From: Armatimonadota bacterium
Lineage (GTDB): Bacteria > Sysuimicrobiota > Sysuimicrobiia > Sysuimicrobiales > Kaftiobacteriaceae
DNA length: 10,574 nt
Direction: 5' to 3'
Assembly (NCBI GenBank): GCA_020028535.1
Contig: JAIBHM010000070.1
Span: 1-10,574 of the forward strand
Positions 1 through 6,867 of this stretch are shown here, piece by piece; position 1 is the first letter of the stretch; every line of letters starts with the position of its first letter. Made by a program: the position numbers and the translations under genes. The notes under the pieces were generated by a model, which was not told the origin of the DNA, searched no databases, and saw nothing but the letters and a program-made list of their open reading frames with translations.

Positions 1-393
1 GTTGACATGGAGCCGTTCTTCGCCCAGTACCGCTCGGTGATGCCTTACCTGGTCAACCACGACCCGCCCGCGGCCAAAGAACGACTGCAAACCCCTGAAG
101 AACGGGCGCGCTTCGACGACACGACGAAGTGCATTCTCTGCGCCGCCTGCACCACCGCCTGCCCGATCTTCTGGACTGACGGCAATTATGTCGGACCGGC
201 GGCGATCGTCAATGCCCACCGGTTCATCTTTGACAGCCGGGACCAGGCGGCGGATGAGCGGCTGGCGATCCTGGCCAAAGACAGCGGGGTCTTTCGATGC
301 CGCACGATCTTCAATTGCACGGACGCCTGCCCCCGCGGCATCGAGGTGACGAAGGCGATTCAGGAAGTGAAGCGCGCGATCTTGTTCAGGTAA
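1..393 (+). CDS. sdhB: Succinate dehydrogenase/fumarate reductase iron-sulfur subunit, C-terminal part (5' end outside window)
   Basis: This is the electron-transfer subunit of complex II, carrying electrons from the flavoprotein to quinone on the inner face of the membrane. The frame is open to base 1 and the first ATG (base 7) lies inside the conserved 'VDMEPFF' region that precedes the ferredoxin-like domain, so the true start and the N-terminal 2Fe-2S domain lie upstream. Numbering from that ATG, the first cysteine cluster CILCAACTTACP (Cys42, 45, 48, 52) and the second cluster (Cys98, Cys104, Cys108 followed by Pro) give the ligands of the 4Fe-4S and 3Fe-4S centres, spaced as in E. coli SdhB. 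The 'TKAIQEVKR' tail is also typical of the family. The gene ends in TAA one base before the stop of the convergent MFS gene. SdhB and FrdB cannot be separated here. Family assignment is sure. Confidence 0.96.
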   Translation, partial: VDMEPFFAQYRSVMPYLVNHDPPAAKERLQTPEERARFDDTTKCILCAACTTACPIFWTDGNYVGPAAIVNAHRFIFDSRDQAADERLAILAKDSGVFRCRTIFNCTDACPRGIEVTKAIQEVKRAILFR

Positions 394-394
394 G

Positions 395-1603
395 TCAGAG
401 GCGCTTGCTTCCGACAGTTTCCAGAACCGGTTCCCCCATCGTTGTCCGGTGAACACCATCCAGCGCCACCAGGTGCGGGTGTCGCGAGGCGATCACCGCG
501 ATGGCCACCGCCATCATGAACCCGCTGATGGCGATCGTCATCGAAACCCCAACCCAGTTTGCGAGTGCGCCGGAGAGCAGCGCGTTCAGCGGGCCGCTTC
601 CAATAAGCGCCAGCGTGTACAGGCTCATGATGCGGCCGCGCAGCTCATCGGGTGCGTGGGCCTGGATCGTCGAGTTACAGATGGCGAGAAACGACATGAT
701 GGACCCCGCCGTTAGCGCCGTGAGCACCATCGACAGGCCGAGATGACGCGAGAGTGAGAAGGCAATCAGTCCGGCGGCGCCCGCGAAGCCGAAGCCCACG
801 ATGAGGCGCCCCGGCCGGCGCGGATTCCGAACGGTCGCGACCCCGAGCGCGCCGAAGGTCGCCCCGACCCCGGCCGCCCCGATCAGGAACCCATTCTCAC
901 GCGCCCCGCCGCCCAACACCCGGCTCGCGATCACCGGCATCAGCACGATGTAGGTAAACGCAAACGCGCCGACCAGCGCCACCATCAACAGGAGGCCGCG
1001 TATTAGGTCGTTGCGGCTGGCATAACTGACGCCGTCCCGGAGATCGCGCCAAGGATGGGTGGCACGGCGAAGAGCGGTGGCGGCAGGGCGGATGACGTAG
1101 AGCGCCGCGAGAATCGCGGGATAGCTGATCGCGTTGATCGCAAAACACCACGCCGGTCCGACGGTGGCATAGACGAGGCCCCCGATCGGCGGCCCGATCA
1201 CGCGGCTGGCGTTGAACGCCGTGGAGTTCAACGCGATGGCATTGGTGAGATCCACCCGGTCCACCAACGATGGGACCAGCGACTGCCGTGCGGGAGCGTC
1301 GAACGCCATGATGGTGCCGTTCAGCATCGTGAGCACGTAGATGTGCCAGACCTCGATGAGATCCCGGAACGTCAGCACCGTCAGGACGGCCGAGGAGAGC
1401 ATGAAGACCGCCTGGGTCACGAGCAGCAGCCGGCGACGGTCCACGCGATCGGCGACCACACCGCCGATGAGCGCCAGTACGGTGGAGGGCAGTGAGAAGA
1501 ACAACGTGTTCAGGCTGGTGGCGAACGCCGAGCGGGTCAGCTCCCACACCAGGAAGCTCGTGGCCGTGGACTGGACCCACATGCCGACCAGCGACACCAC
1601 CAT
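395..1603 (-). CDS. MFS transporter, MFS_3/enterobactin-exporter-like family; start disrupted
   Basis: This 402-aa membrane protein is a probable proton-driven exporter of the 12-helix major facilitator superfamily. The motif-A loop between helices 2 and 3 is clear (GGVVADRVDRRR, residues 47-58), followed by alternating hydrophobic stretches to the end. 'FNASRVIGPPIGG' and 'PDELRGRIMSLYTLALIG' are typical of the MFS_3 group. ATG 1603 is the only standard start in this frame, but homology-like sequence (N-Y-R-L-F-W-T-G) continues upstream in frame without a start codon until a stop at 1672-1670. An ATG that overlaps the stop of the upstream HTH gene (1644-1642) is in the wrong frame by one base. 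The gene is the last of a three-gene cassette with two regulators, which suggests a regulated drug or metabolite efflux pump. The substrate cannot be told from sequence. Confidence 0.9.
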   Translation of the reverse strand: MVVSLVGMWVQSTATSFLVWELTRSAFATSLNTLFFSLPSTVLALIGGVVADRVDRRRLLLVTQAVFMLSSAVLTVLTFRDLIEVWHIYVLTMLNGTIMAFDAPARQSLVPSLVDRVDLTNAIALNSTAFNASRVIGPPIGGLVYATVGPAWCFAINAISYPAILAALYVIRPAATALRRATHPWRDLRDGVSYASRNDLIRGLLLMVALVGAFAFTYIVLMPVIASRVLGGGARENGFLIGAAGVGATFGALGVATVRNPRRPGRLIVGFGFAGAAGLIAFSLSRHLGLSMVLTALTAGSIMSFLAICNSTIQAHAPDELRGRIMSLYTLALIGSGPLNALLSGALANWVGVSMTIAISGFMMAVAIAVIASRHPHLVALDGVHRTTMGEPVLETVGSKRL

Positions 1604-1640
1604 GCCGGTCCAGAAGAGCCGGTAATTCCGGAGATCGGAG

Positions 1641-1844
1641 TCATTTCCCGGAAGCGCGCGAGGAGGCCATCAGGGCCTCGAGGTCCCTCCGGTAGATACG
1701 GTAGACTTTGCCCAATTTCGCCGCGGGCAACAGCCCCGCCCGAATGTATTTGTAGATGGTCACCTTGTGGATCTGCAGATACTCCGCAGCCTGCTCCACC
1801 GTGAGCACCTCGCGGTCGCGAATCTCCGCGTCGATATCTCTCAT
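1641..1844 (-). CDS. Small excisionase/BldC-like helix-turn-helix DNA-binding protein
   Basis: The 67-aa protein is almost entirely one winged HTH of the MerR-like excisionase type (helix-turn-helix domain group 17). The signature 'LTVEQAAEYLQIHKVTIYKY' (residues 14-33) is followed by 'IRAGLLPAAKLGKVYRIYRR', the typical wing that reads 'G-x-x-Y/W-R-I' and then a short helix 'DLEALM'. Such proteins bind DNA as BldC-like regulators or as excisionases; no integrase is nearby, so a transcriptional role is more likely. Its ATG (1844-1842) overlaps the TGA of the ArsR-type gene as ATGA, and its own TGA overlaps a potential ATG for the MFS gene in the same way, showing translational coupling in one operon. 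Confidence 0.88.
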   Translation of the reverse strand: MRDIDAEIRDREVLTVEQAAEYLQIHKVTIYKYIRAGLLPAAKLGKVYRIYRRDLEALMASSRASGK

Positions 1845-2848
1845 CGTCCCACCTGCCGTGCCGCGACCAGGTCCCGTAACCGCCCGCCGAGCTCTGCTAC
1901 CGTCTCCTGCCGCAGCTGATAGTACTTCAGGTTGCCGCGCTCGATCGCGCGCACCAGGCGCGCCGCGCGCAACAGCGCCAGGTGATGAATGGCCGTCACG
2001 TGCGTCACGCCGAGCCGGTTGGCGATCTCCTGCGCTTTGAGCAGCAGTGCGAGCTCCCGCGTCGGCGGGACGGCGTCGGCCGGGGCGAGGTCCACCGGGT
2101 AGATGAACAGCCGCACACCCGGGTACTCGCTGATCAGGTTGTAGGGCCGGAAGAAGTACGATGGCGCCAGGACCACCTGGGAGATCTCGGCGTCGGGCAC
2201 GATGGCGATCCCGCCGGTGGCCCGCTCGATGAGCTCCTCCGCGGGCAGCGTAGCCGACAGCTGGGTCTTCGCCTCGACGTCGGCGCGCAGCAGCGGCTGC
2301 ACCTGTGCCTCTTCCTGCTGGTAGACGTTCCCGTAGAATGCGCGCAGCAGGCGCAGGAGGCGCTGGTGCACTTCACCCGGAGGTGAGGTGATCAATTCTC
2401 GAATGCGGGGAGTTTCATACTCCTCGGGATACGCCGCGAGGAGTTCGCGCACCGCCGTCTCGCGGCGTGTACGGATCACCTCACGCAGCAGGGGGGCCAG
2501 CGGACGGGCCGCACGGGGGGCGGTAAGCATCCGCTCGACGACCTCCGCCGGTGGGGCGGCCGCGAGCAGCTTGAGGAACTCGGGCACGGTCACCCCCGGT
2601 CGAACCCCAAGGAACGAGGTTAATCCAATCACAAACCCCCGCTCCCGGGCGAACAGCCGCAGATCGCGCCGCGGGTCGGCTGCCAGCGCGGCGCGCGAGT
2701 TCTGCACCCACTTCCGGTCGATCTCGAACCCCCGCTCCGCCGCCCAGTTCTCGGTGATGAAGAGCGCGGCGAGCATGTCGTAGACCGGAGACGGATCGAG
2801 GCGCACGGTCAGGGATTGGGCTTTGCTGGTCAGGTCGATGACTTTCAT
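1841..2848 (-). CDS. ArsR-family winged-helix transcriptional regulator with large N-terminal domain
   Basis: A 335-aa protein, about three times the length of a simple ArsR/SmtB repressor. The last ~80 residues form a winged HTH: 'TRELALLLKAQEIANRLGVT' and 'HVTAIHHLALLRAARLVRAI' followed by a wing 'RGNLKYYQLR'. The N-terminal ~250 residues are soluble and helical, with a short sheet-like stretch ('GVRLFIYPVD') before the HTH; this resembles the DUF5937-type ArsR regulators in layout. No cysteine-rich metal site is visible, so the effector is probably an organic ligand. It is the first gene of the cassette with the small HTH protein and the MFS exporter. A promoter and palindromic operator lie directly upstream, so autorepression is likely. 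There is no good Shine-Dalgarno sequence before ATG 2848. Functional class is confident, ligand unknown. Confidence 0.85.
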   Translation of the reverse strand: MKVIDLTSKAQSLTVRLDPSPVYDMLAALFITENWAAERGFEIDRKWVQNSRAALAADPRRDLRLFARERGFVIGLTSFLGVRPGVTVPEFLKLLAAAPPAEVVERMLTAPRAARPLAPLLREVIRTRRETAVRELLAAYPEEYETPRIRELITSPPGEVHQRLLRLLRAFYGNVYQQEEAQVQPLLRADVEAKTQLSATLPAEELIERATGGIAIVPDAEISQVVLAPSYFFRPYNLISEYPGVRLFIYPVDLAPADAVPPTRELALLLKAQEIANRLGVTHVTAIHHLALLRAARLVRAIERGNLKYYQLRQETVAELGGRLRDLVAARQVGR

Positions 2849-2858
2849 GGCAAGGGTT

Positions 2859-2880
2859 GATGTAGATAATTCTCTACATC
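2859..2880. promoter_or_regulatory. Palindromic operator upstream of the arsR-type gene
   Basis: Two 8-nt arms GATGTAGA (2859-2866) and TCTACATC (2873-2880) are exact reverse complements around a 6-nt centre that itself contains AATT. Overall 20 of 22 positions are symmetric. The site is AT-rich within GC-rich surroundings and sits immediately downstream of the predicted -10 box, at the expected transcription start, where a bound repressor would block initiation. Its likely ligand is the winged-HTH product of the gene that follows; this is inference from position. Confidence 0.75.
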
Positions 2881-2887
2881 GTTGTTG

Positions 2888-2916
2888 AGTTTATCCTACT
2901 ATGGGTTCCCGGTCAA
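2888..2916 (-). promoter_or_regulatory. Sigma70-type promoter of the regulator-efflux cassette
   Basis: Read on the minus strand, a -35 box TTGACC (2916-2911) is separated by exactly 17 nt from a -10 box TAAACT (2893-2888). The expected transcription start is about 2881, which abuts the palindrome and leaves a leader of about 33 nt before ATG 2848. The promoter begins only 16 bases beyond the stop of the upstream pduO-type gene. Confidence 0.7.
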
Positions 2917-2931
2917 TGCCGGCCGGGACGC

Positions 2932-3591
2932 TCAGGCGGACGTTGGTTTCGGGGCTGCAGTCGCGGGGGTGGCTGGGGGAGCCTTCTTCCAGGTGACGTC
3001 CGGGATCCCGCTACGCGCGTTGGCCGCGCGGGCGATGACAAAGAGCAGATCGGACAACCGGTTCAAGTACTTGAGGATCTGGGGACGCACTTTCTCTGTG
3101 CGCGCCAGGGTTACCGTGCGCCGCTCCGCCCGGCGACAGACCGTGCGCGCGACATGCAGCGCCGCCGCGATGCCGTTTCCGGCCGGCAGGATGAACTCGC
3201 GCAGCGTGGGCAGCATCTCCTGATAGAGGTCGATGACCCCCTCAAGAACGCTGACTTCCTGGTCGGTGATGGCCGGGGCGCCCTCTTTCACCGGAGGGGT
3301 GGCCAGCTCCGCGCCGAGGTCGAACAGCCGGTGCTGGATGCGGTCGATGACTGCTTCGAGGTCGGGTTGGACGACCATGCTCCGGGCGACGCCCAGGTGC
3401 GCGTTGAGCTCGTCAACCGCGCCGTAAGCCTCGACGCGCAGGTGGTCCTTGGGCACACGCTGGCCGCCGATGAGCCCGGTCTCACCGGCATCCCCGGTGC
3501 GGGTGTAGATGCGCGGCCCTGCGGTTGCCGCGGCCCGACCTTTCCGGCGTCCCCGTCCTCCCCGCCGTCCGCGACGCCGTGCCGCGCTCAC
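2932..3591 (-). CDS. pduO: ATP:cob(I)alamin adenosyltransferase, PduO type
   Basis: The enzyme transfers the 5'-deoxyadenosyl group of ATP to cob(I)alamin, making coenzyme B12. The ATP-binding N-terminus 'RIYTRTGDAGETGLIGGQRV' (residues 27-46), 'VEAYGAVDELNAHLG', 'FILPAGN', the 'CRRAERR' helix and 'LNRLSDLLFVIAR' are all family hallmarks, arranged as in the trimeric PduO/MMAB enzymes. I choose the GTG at 3591-3589, which overlaps the TGA of the peptidase gene (GTGA); it is the only start codon between that stop and the domain, giving 219 aa against the usual ~180-190. The extra length is a leader with ten Arg/Lys in residues 5-19 and a Pro/Ala/Thr-rich tail. The much longer open frame upstream to 3966 is antisense-like noise within the peptidase gene. 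B12-dependent partner enzymes are not in the window. Confidence 0.93.
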   Translation of the reverse strand: MSAARRRGRRGGRGRRKGRAAATAGPRIYTRTGDAGETGLIGGQRVPKDHLRVEAYGAVDELNAHLGVARSMVVQPDLEAVIDRIQHRLFDLGAELATPPVKEGAPAITDQEVSVLEGVIDLYQEMLPTLREFILPAGNGIAAALHVARTVCRRAERRTVTLARTEKVRPQILKYLNRLSDLLFVIARAANARSGIPDVTWKKAPPATPATAAPKPTSA

Positions 3592-5627
3592 TCCGTGCTG
3601 CCGCCCGCCGCCACCGCCTCCCGCGCCGAGACCCTGCTGGCCAGGTGGTCGACGAGCCAGTTCACAATCAAACGCAGCCGCTCCACGCGGTGAGCGGGTT
3701 TTCCAATACGCGAGAGGTCGTGGCTTTCGTGTGGGAACCGCACGAACACCACTTCGCGGCGGAGCTTCTTCAGCGCGGCGAAGAGTTGCTCGCCTTCCGG
3801 GATCGGACAGCGCAGGTCCATCTCGCTGTGCAGGATCAACAGCGGGGTCCGGATGTTCGCGACAAACGCGAGCGGTGAGTGCTCCCAGTACCACGTCGGC
3901 GATTCCCATGGGTCCCCTGGAAACTCCCAGAACCCCTTCATGTAGGCCAGGTCGCTCGTCCCCCACTGGCTGAGGTGGTTGCTGATCGAGCGCATCGTCA
4001 CCGCGGCTTTGAAGCGGTCGGTATGCCCGATCACCCAGTTCGTCATGAAGCCGCCGTAGCTGCCGCCCGCCACGCCCAGGCGCTCGGTGTCGATGAACGG
4101 ATAGCGGGCGATGGCGGCGTCGAGCCCGCGCATGATGTCTTCGTAGTCCTTACCGCCCCAATCGTGGTGCGTCGCCGCCGTGAAGCGCTGTCCGTAGCCC
4201 TGACTGCCGCGCGGGTTAGTGTAGACGACGGCGAATCCCTGCGCGGCCAGCAATTGAAACTCGTGGAAGAACGCCTCACCGTACGCGCTGTGGGGCCCGC
4301 CGTGGATCTGCAGCACCGTCGGATAGCGCCCGTCTTCCCGGAATTCTACCGGACGCATCACCCATGCCTCGACCGGCCACGCGTCGGCGCCTTCGTACAT
4401 GAAGCGCTCCGGGATGCTGAGGGCGATGCCATCCAGCAGTTCCCGGTTGACCATGGTCAGCCGCTGCTCGCGCACCTGCGTGCCGCTGATACGCGCCGAC
4501 CACAGATCGCCGGGAGTAAGGGGGTCGGACACAGCAAGCACCGCCGCCTCCCTCGTCTTACTGAAACCCCAGCCGTAGATCTCGCGGCGGGCTGAGGTGA
4601 GCACCGTGACGTTTCCTGTTTGTACATCCACGACGCCGAGGGTGTTCCCTGCGCCTTCCGCGATGAGCACAAGGACGCGTCGCCCATCCGGCGTCCACAG
4701 CGGGCCGCCGACCTTGGGATGCGCGCGCATGTCGTTGATGATATGGTGCACGAGACTGCGGTCGAACTGCGCCGTCACGTTTCTGGCCGCCCCGCCCGCT
4801 GATGGGACGATCCAGAGGCTTGTGTTCGTGGCGCTCACGTAGCTGTTGTCATGCCCGAGGTAGGCGATCAGGGAACCATCAGGGGACCAGGCCGGTAGCG
4901 AGGAGGGACCCGCAGACTGGGTAAGGCACTTGGGGTCTTCGCCGCTCACCGGGAACACCCACACGTCGGTGACGTTCGTGTAATCGGCCTCGCTGGTGCG
5001 GTTGCTGATGCACGCGAGCGCGCGTCCATCCGGCGACCAGGCCGGATCGACATGGTCGAAGTCGTCTGACGTGAGCTGGCGGATCTCTCCGCCGGTTGCC
5101 GGGACCGTGAACAGGTGCTTGTACCGGCCGTCCCAGTAGCCTTCGCCGTCGAACTTGTAGCGGACGCGCGTAATCACCTTGACATCACTCTTGTCCGCTT
5201 TCGGCTGGTCCGGCTTACCGACAAAGGCCAGCGTCCGCCCGTCCGGCGACCAGGCCACCTCGGAAGGGCTGTTGGTGCCCGCCGTGACCTGGCGCGCCTC
5301 GCCGCCGTCGGCAGGAATCACGTAGATCTGCCTGGGTTTCTTCGCGCCGGGTTCGCCGCCGGTCGCCGCGCCACGATCGGAGAGGAACGCGATCCACGTG
5401 CCATCCGGAGACCAGCGAGGCTGACTGTCCTGATGATTCCCGGCGGTGAACTGTCTGGCAGGCCCGCCATTCAGTGGCGCCACCCACAGGTGTGAGCGAT
5501 AGGTGTCACCCTCGCGGTCCGCAATTTTCTGCACGAAGAGAACGCGCGTCCCATCGGGAGACACTTGCGGGTCGCTGATCCACTTCAGCGAGAGCAAATC
5601 GTCGGTTGTGATCTTGCGCTTCTCCAT
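3588..5627 (-). CDS. S9 family peptidase (prolyl oligopeptidase/acylaminoacyl-peptidase type)
   Basis: A 679-aa serine peptidase that probably cleaves short peptides or releases N-blocked amino acids. Residues 1 to about 415 form a beta-propeller of PD40/WD40-like blades, seen as repeated 'WSPDG' and 'SPDGT' turns. The alpha/beta-hydrolase domain follows: 'LQIHGGPHSAYG' (oxyanion loop), nucleophile motif GGSYGG with Ser523, acid Asp604 in 'LHSEMDLRCP', and His636 in 'FPHESHDLSR', a complete triad. No signal peptide is present, so it should be cytoplasmic. ATG 5627 has a good Shine-Dalgarno sequence (AGGAAGG, 8 nt upstream). The gene lies 39 nt after the phosphoesterase stop and overlaps the pduO-type gene by 4 nt. 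Substrate is not determined. Confidence 0.95.
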   Translation of the reverse strand: MEKRKITTDDLLSLKWISDPQVSPDGTRVLFVQKIADREGDTYRSHLWVAPLNGGPARQFTAGNHQDSQPRWSPDGTWIAFLSDRGAATGGEPGAKKPRQIYVIPADGGEARQVTAGTNSPSEVAWSPDGRTLAFVGKPDQPKADKSDVKVITRVRYKFDGEGYWDGRYKHLFTVPATGGEIRQLTSDDFDHVDPAWSPDGRALACISNRTSEADYTNVTDVWVFPVSGEDPKCLTQSAGPSSLPAWSPDGSLIAYLGHDNSYVSATNTSLWIVPSAGGAARNVTAQFDRSLVHHIINDMRAHPKVGGPLWTPDGRRVLVLIAEGAGNTLGVVDVQTGNVTVLTSARREIYGWGFSKTREAAVLAVSDPLTPGDLWSARISGTQVREQRLTMVNRELLDGIALSIPERFMYEGADAWPVEAWVMRPVEFREDGRYPTVLQIHGGPHSAYGEAFFHEFQLLAAQGFAVVYTNPRGSQGYGQRFTAATHHDWGGKDYEDIMRGLDAAIARYPFIDTERLGVAGGSYGGFMTNWVIGHTDRFKAAVTMRSISNHLSQWGTSDLAYMKGFWEFPGDPWESPTWYWEHSPLAFVANIRTPLLILHSEMDLRCPIPEGEQLFAALKKLRREVVFVRFPHESHDLSRIGKPAHRVERLRLIVNWLVDHLASRVSAREAVAAGGSTE

Positions 5628-5666
5628 ATCTTATGCCTTCCTCGATCGTCTGACGCTTCCTCCGCC

Positions 5667-6398
5667 CTACCGGCCGTACGCGAGACGCTCCACCAAAATT
5701 GCCGGCAGACCCGCCGCGACCATCTTCTCCTGCGTCTTCTCGACAGGATACGGCAGTCGCACCAGGGTCGCCACGGCGGCTTCCTCATCCAGCCAGAGGT
5801 ACGCTGCGCGGGGATCGCCATCTCGCGGCTGACCGACGCTTCCGGCGTTGATGATGTACCGGTCCGTGGGCCGCAGGGCCAGTGGTTCGTCCGCCGGCAA
5901 CGGCGACGCCGTCACGCGCTCGCCATCGTGGACGAAGACGCCCGGCACGTGCGTGTGCCCCACCAGGCACAGGCGGAACTCCGCCGCCTCAAAGCATGCC
6001 CCGGCAATCACCGCATCGATGATGTACTCCTCAACGGGATCGCGAGGACTGCCGTGTACGGCAAGAAACGCCGGCCGCCGGAGATCCTGCGGCAGCTCGT
6101 CCAGATAGCGGCGCACATCATCGGTGAGCTGCTCGCGTGTCCACAGGATCGCCGCTCGTGCGTAGGCGTTGAAGGTCGAGATATCCAGACGATCGACCGC
6201 GGCCCGATCGTGGTTGCCGACGACGGCGCCGGCCAGCCGGGGACGCACCCGCTCCACGCAGGCGACCGGGTCCGGGCCGTAGCCGACGAAGTCGCCCAGA
6301 CAGATCAGCTCGTCCGGCCCGCGCGCTTCGATGTCGGCGAGGACGACCTCGAGCGCTTCGAGGTTGGCATGGATGTCCGAGATGACGGCGTACCGCAT
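5667..6398 (-). CDS. Metallophosphoesterase, YfcE/MJ0936-like (calcineurin-like superfamily)
   Basis: A 243-aa cytoplasmic hydrolase with the full set of dinuclear metal motifs: 'SDIHANLEAL' (D-x-H, residues 8-17), 'GDFVGYGPDP' (G-D-x-x-x-x-G), 'VGNHDRA' (G-N-H-D), 'VHGSPRDP' and 'VGHTHVPG' (G-H-x-H). The N-terminal 'MRYAVISDIHANLEAL' and the 'VGYGPDP' loop are typical of the Metallophos_2 group of phosphodiesterases and phosphatases. The physiological substrate cannot be predicted. ATG 6398 starts directly at the conserved beta strand, but no strong ribosome binding site precedes it. It lies 10 nt after ccmH and 39 nt before the peptidase gene, so it is likely co-transcribed. Confidence 0.93.
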   Translation of the reverse strand: MRYAVISDIHANLEALEVVLADIEARGPDELICLGDFVGYGPDPVACVERVRPRLAGAVVGNHDRAAVDRLDISTFNAYARAAILWTREQLTDDVRRYLDELPQDLRRPAFLAVHGSPRDPVEEYIIDAVIAGACFEAAEFRLCLVGHTHVPGVFVHDGERVTASPLPADEPLALRPTDRYIINAGSVGQPRDGDPRAAYLWLDEEAAVATLVRLPYPVEKTQEKMVAAGLPAILVERLAYGR

Positions 6399-6408
6399 GC
6401 AGGATAAA

Positions 6409-6798
6409 TCAGGGAAGGCTGGGCGTGGGTGGCCGCGTAATCTTTCGAAGGTAGCGGGCCATCACCGTCAAGCCCACGGCGAAGGCCAGCACCGGCGCGA
6501 GCCACAACGCAAGGCCCGCCCCGCGCTTCGGAGGGGCGGCCAGCACTGACTCCCCAAACTGGGAGACGAAGAACGCCAGGATCTGCTCGCGCGACTGCCC
6601 GGCCGCCACGCGTTCACGGATTTGCGTCCGCATCTGGATCGCCAGAGGTGAGTTGGACTCCGCCACCGTCTGGCCCGCGCAGACCAGGCACATAAGCTCG
6701 CCGGCGATGGCATCGACCTGGTCTTCCAGCGTTGGCGCCGCGGCCGCGGGCACAGATCCAGCGAGGAGGACGACGAGTACGGCGCAAACAAGGGGCAT
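6409..6798 (-). CDS. ccmH: Cytochrome c-type biogenesis protein CcmH/CycL
   Basis: CcmH is the membrane-anchored periplasmic-side thioredox partner that reduces or holds apocytochrome c for haem ligation. The family signature is clear: 'ELMCLVCAGQTVAESNSPLA', with a Cys-x-x-Cys active site, then 'MRTQIRERVAAGQSREQILAFFVSQFGESVL', a short Pro-rich stretch and one C-terminal transmembrane helix ('LWLAPVLAFAVGLTVMARYL') with a basic end. A hydrophobic N-terminal signal segment precedes it. I use ATG 6798 (129 aa). An upstream TTG at 6843 would add 15 residues including three positive charges, which would make a better signal peptide but crowd the divergent MFS gene. It is the first gene of a leftward run; ccmF, ccmG and ccmE are not in the window. 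Confidence 0.9.
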   Translation of the reverse strand: MPLVCAVLVVLLAGSVPAAAAPTLEDQVDAIAGELMCLVCAGQTVAESNSPLAIQMRTQIRERVAAGQSREQILAFFVSQFGESVLAAPPKRGAGLALWLAPVLAFAVGLTVMARYLRKITRPPTPSLP

Positions 6799-6867
6799 CA
6801 CGGCTTGCTTCGGGGCCGCGCGAAAGGCTTCCTGTACCCGCAACTCGAACCTCTCGCCGTAAGCGCC

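Noticed and set aside
424..433. Perfect 10-bp palindrome GAACCGGTTC near the sdhB/exporter junction
   Set aside because: It lies within the exporter coding sequence, has no loop and no T-run, and a 10-bp palindrome is expected by chance in a window this size.
897..1580. Minus-strand open frame (227 codons) in another frame of the exporter
   Set aside because: Out-of-frame shadow of a clear MFS protein; Arg/His/Gly-rich with no hydrophobic segments.
1641..1844. The small HTH protein as sign of an integrated element
   Set aside because: Excisionase-like HTH domains are common in ordinary regulators; there is no integrase, attachment repeat or tRNA in the window, and the gene is embedded in an efflux operon.
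2907..2928. Hairpin just after the pduO stop (TCCCGG/CCGGGA, 10-nt loop) as a terminator
   Set aside because: Stem of only six pairs, no T-run on the minus-strand side, and it overlaps the -35 box of the next promoter.
3592..3966. Upstream extension of the PduO frame to 344 residues
   Set aside because: It lies in the coding region of the S9 peptidase active-site domain, and its translation is Arg/Pro/Gly-rich without family similarity; the GTG at 3591 is the sensible start.
3879..4595. Plus-strand open frame (238 codons) inside the S9 peptidase
   Set aside because: Antisense to the catalytic domain with intact triad; no recognisable motif in its translation.
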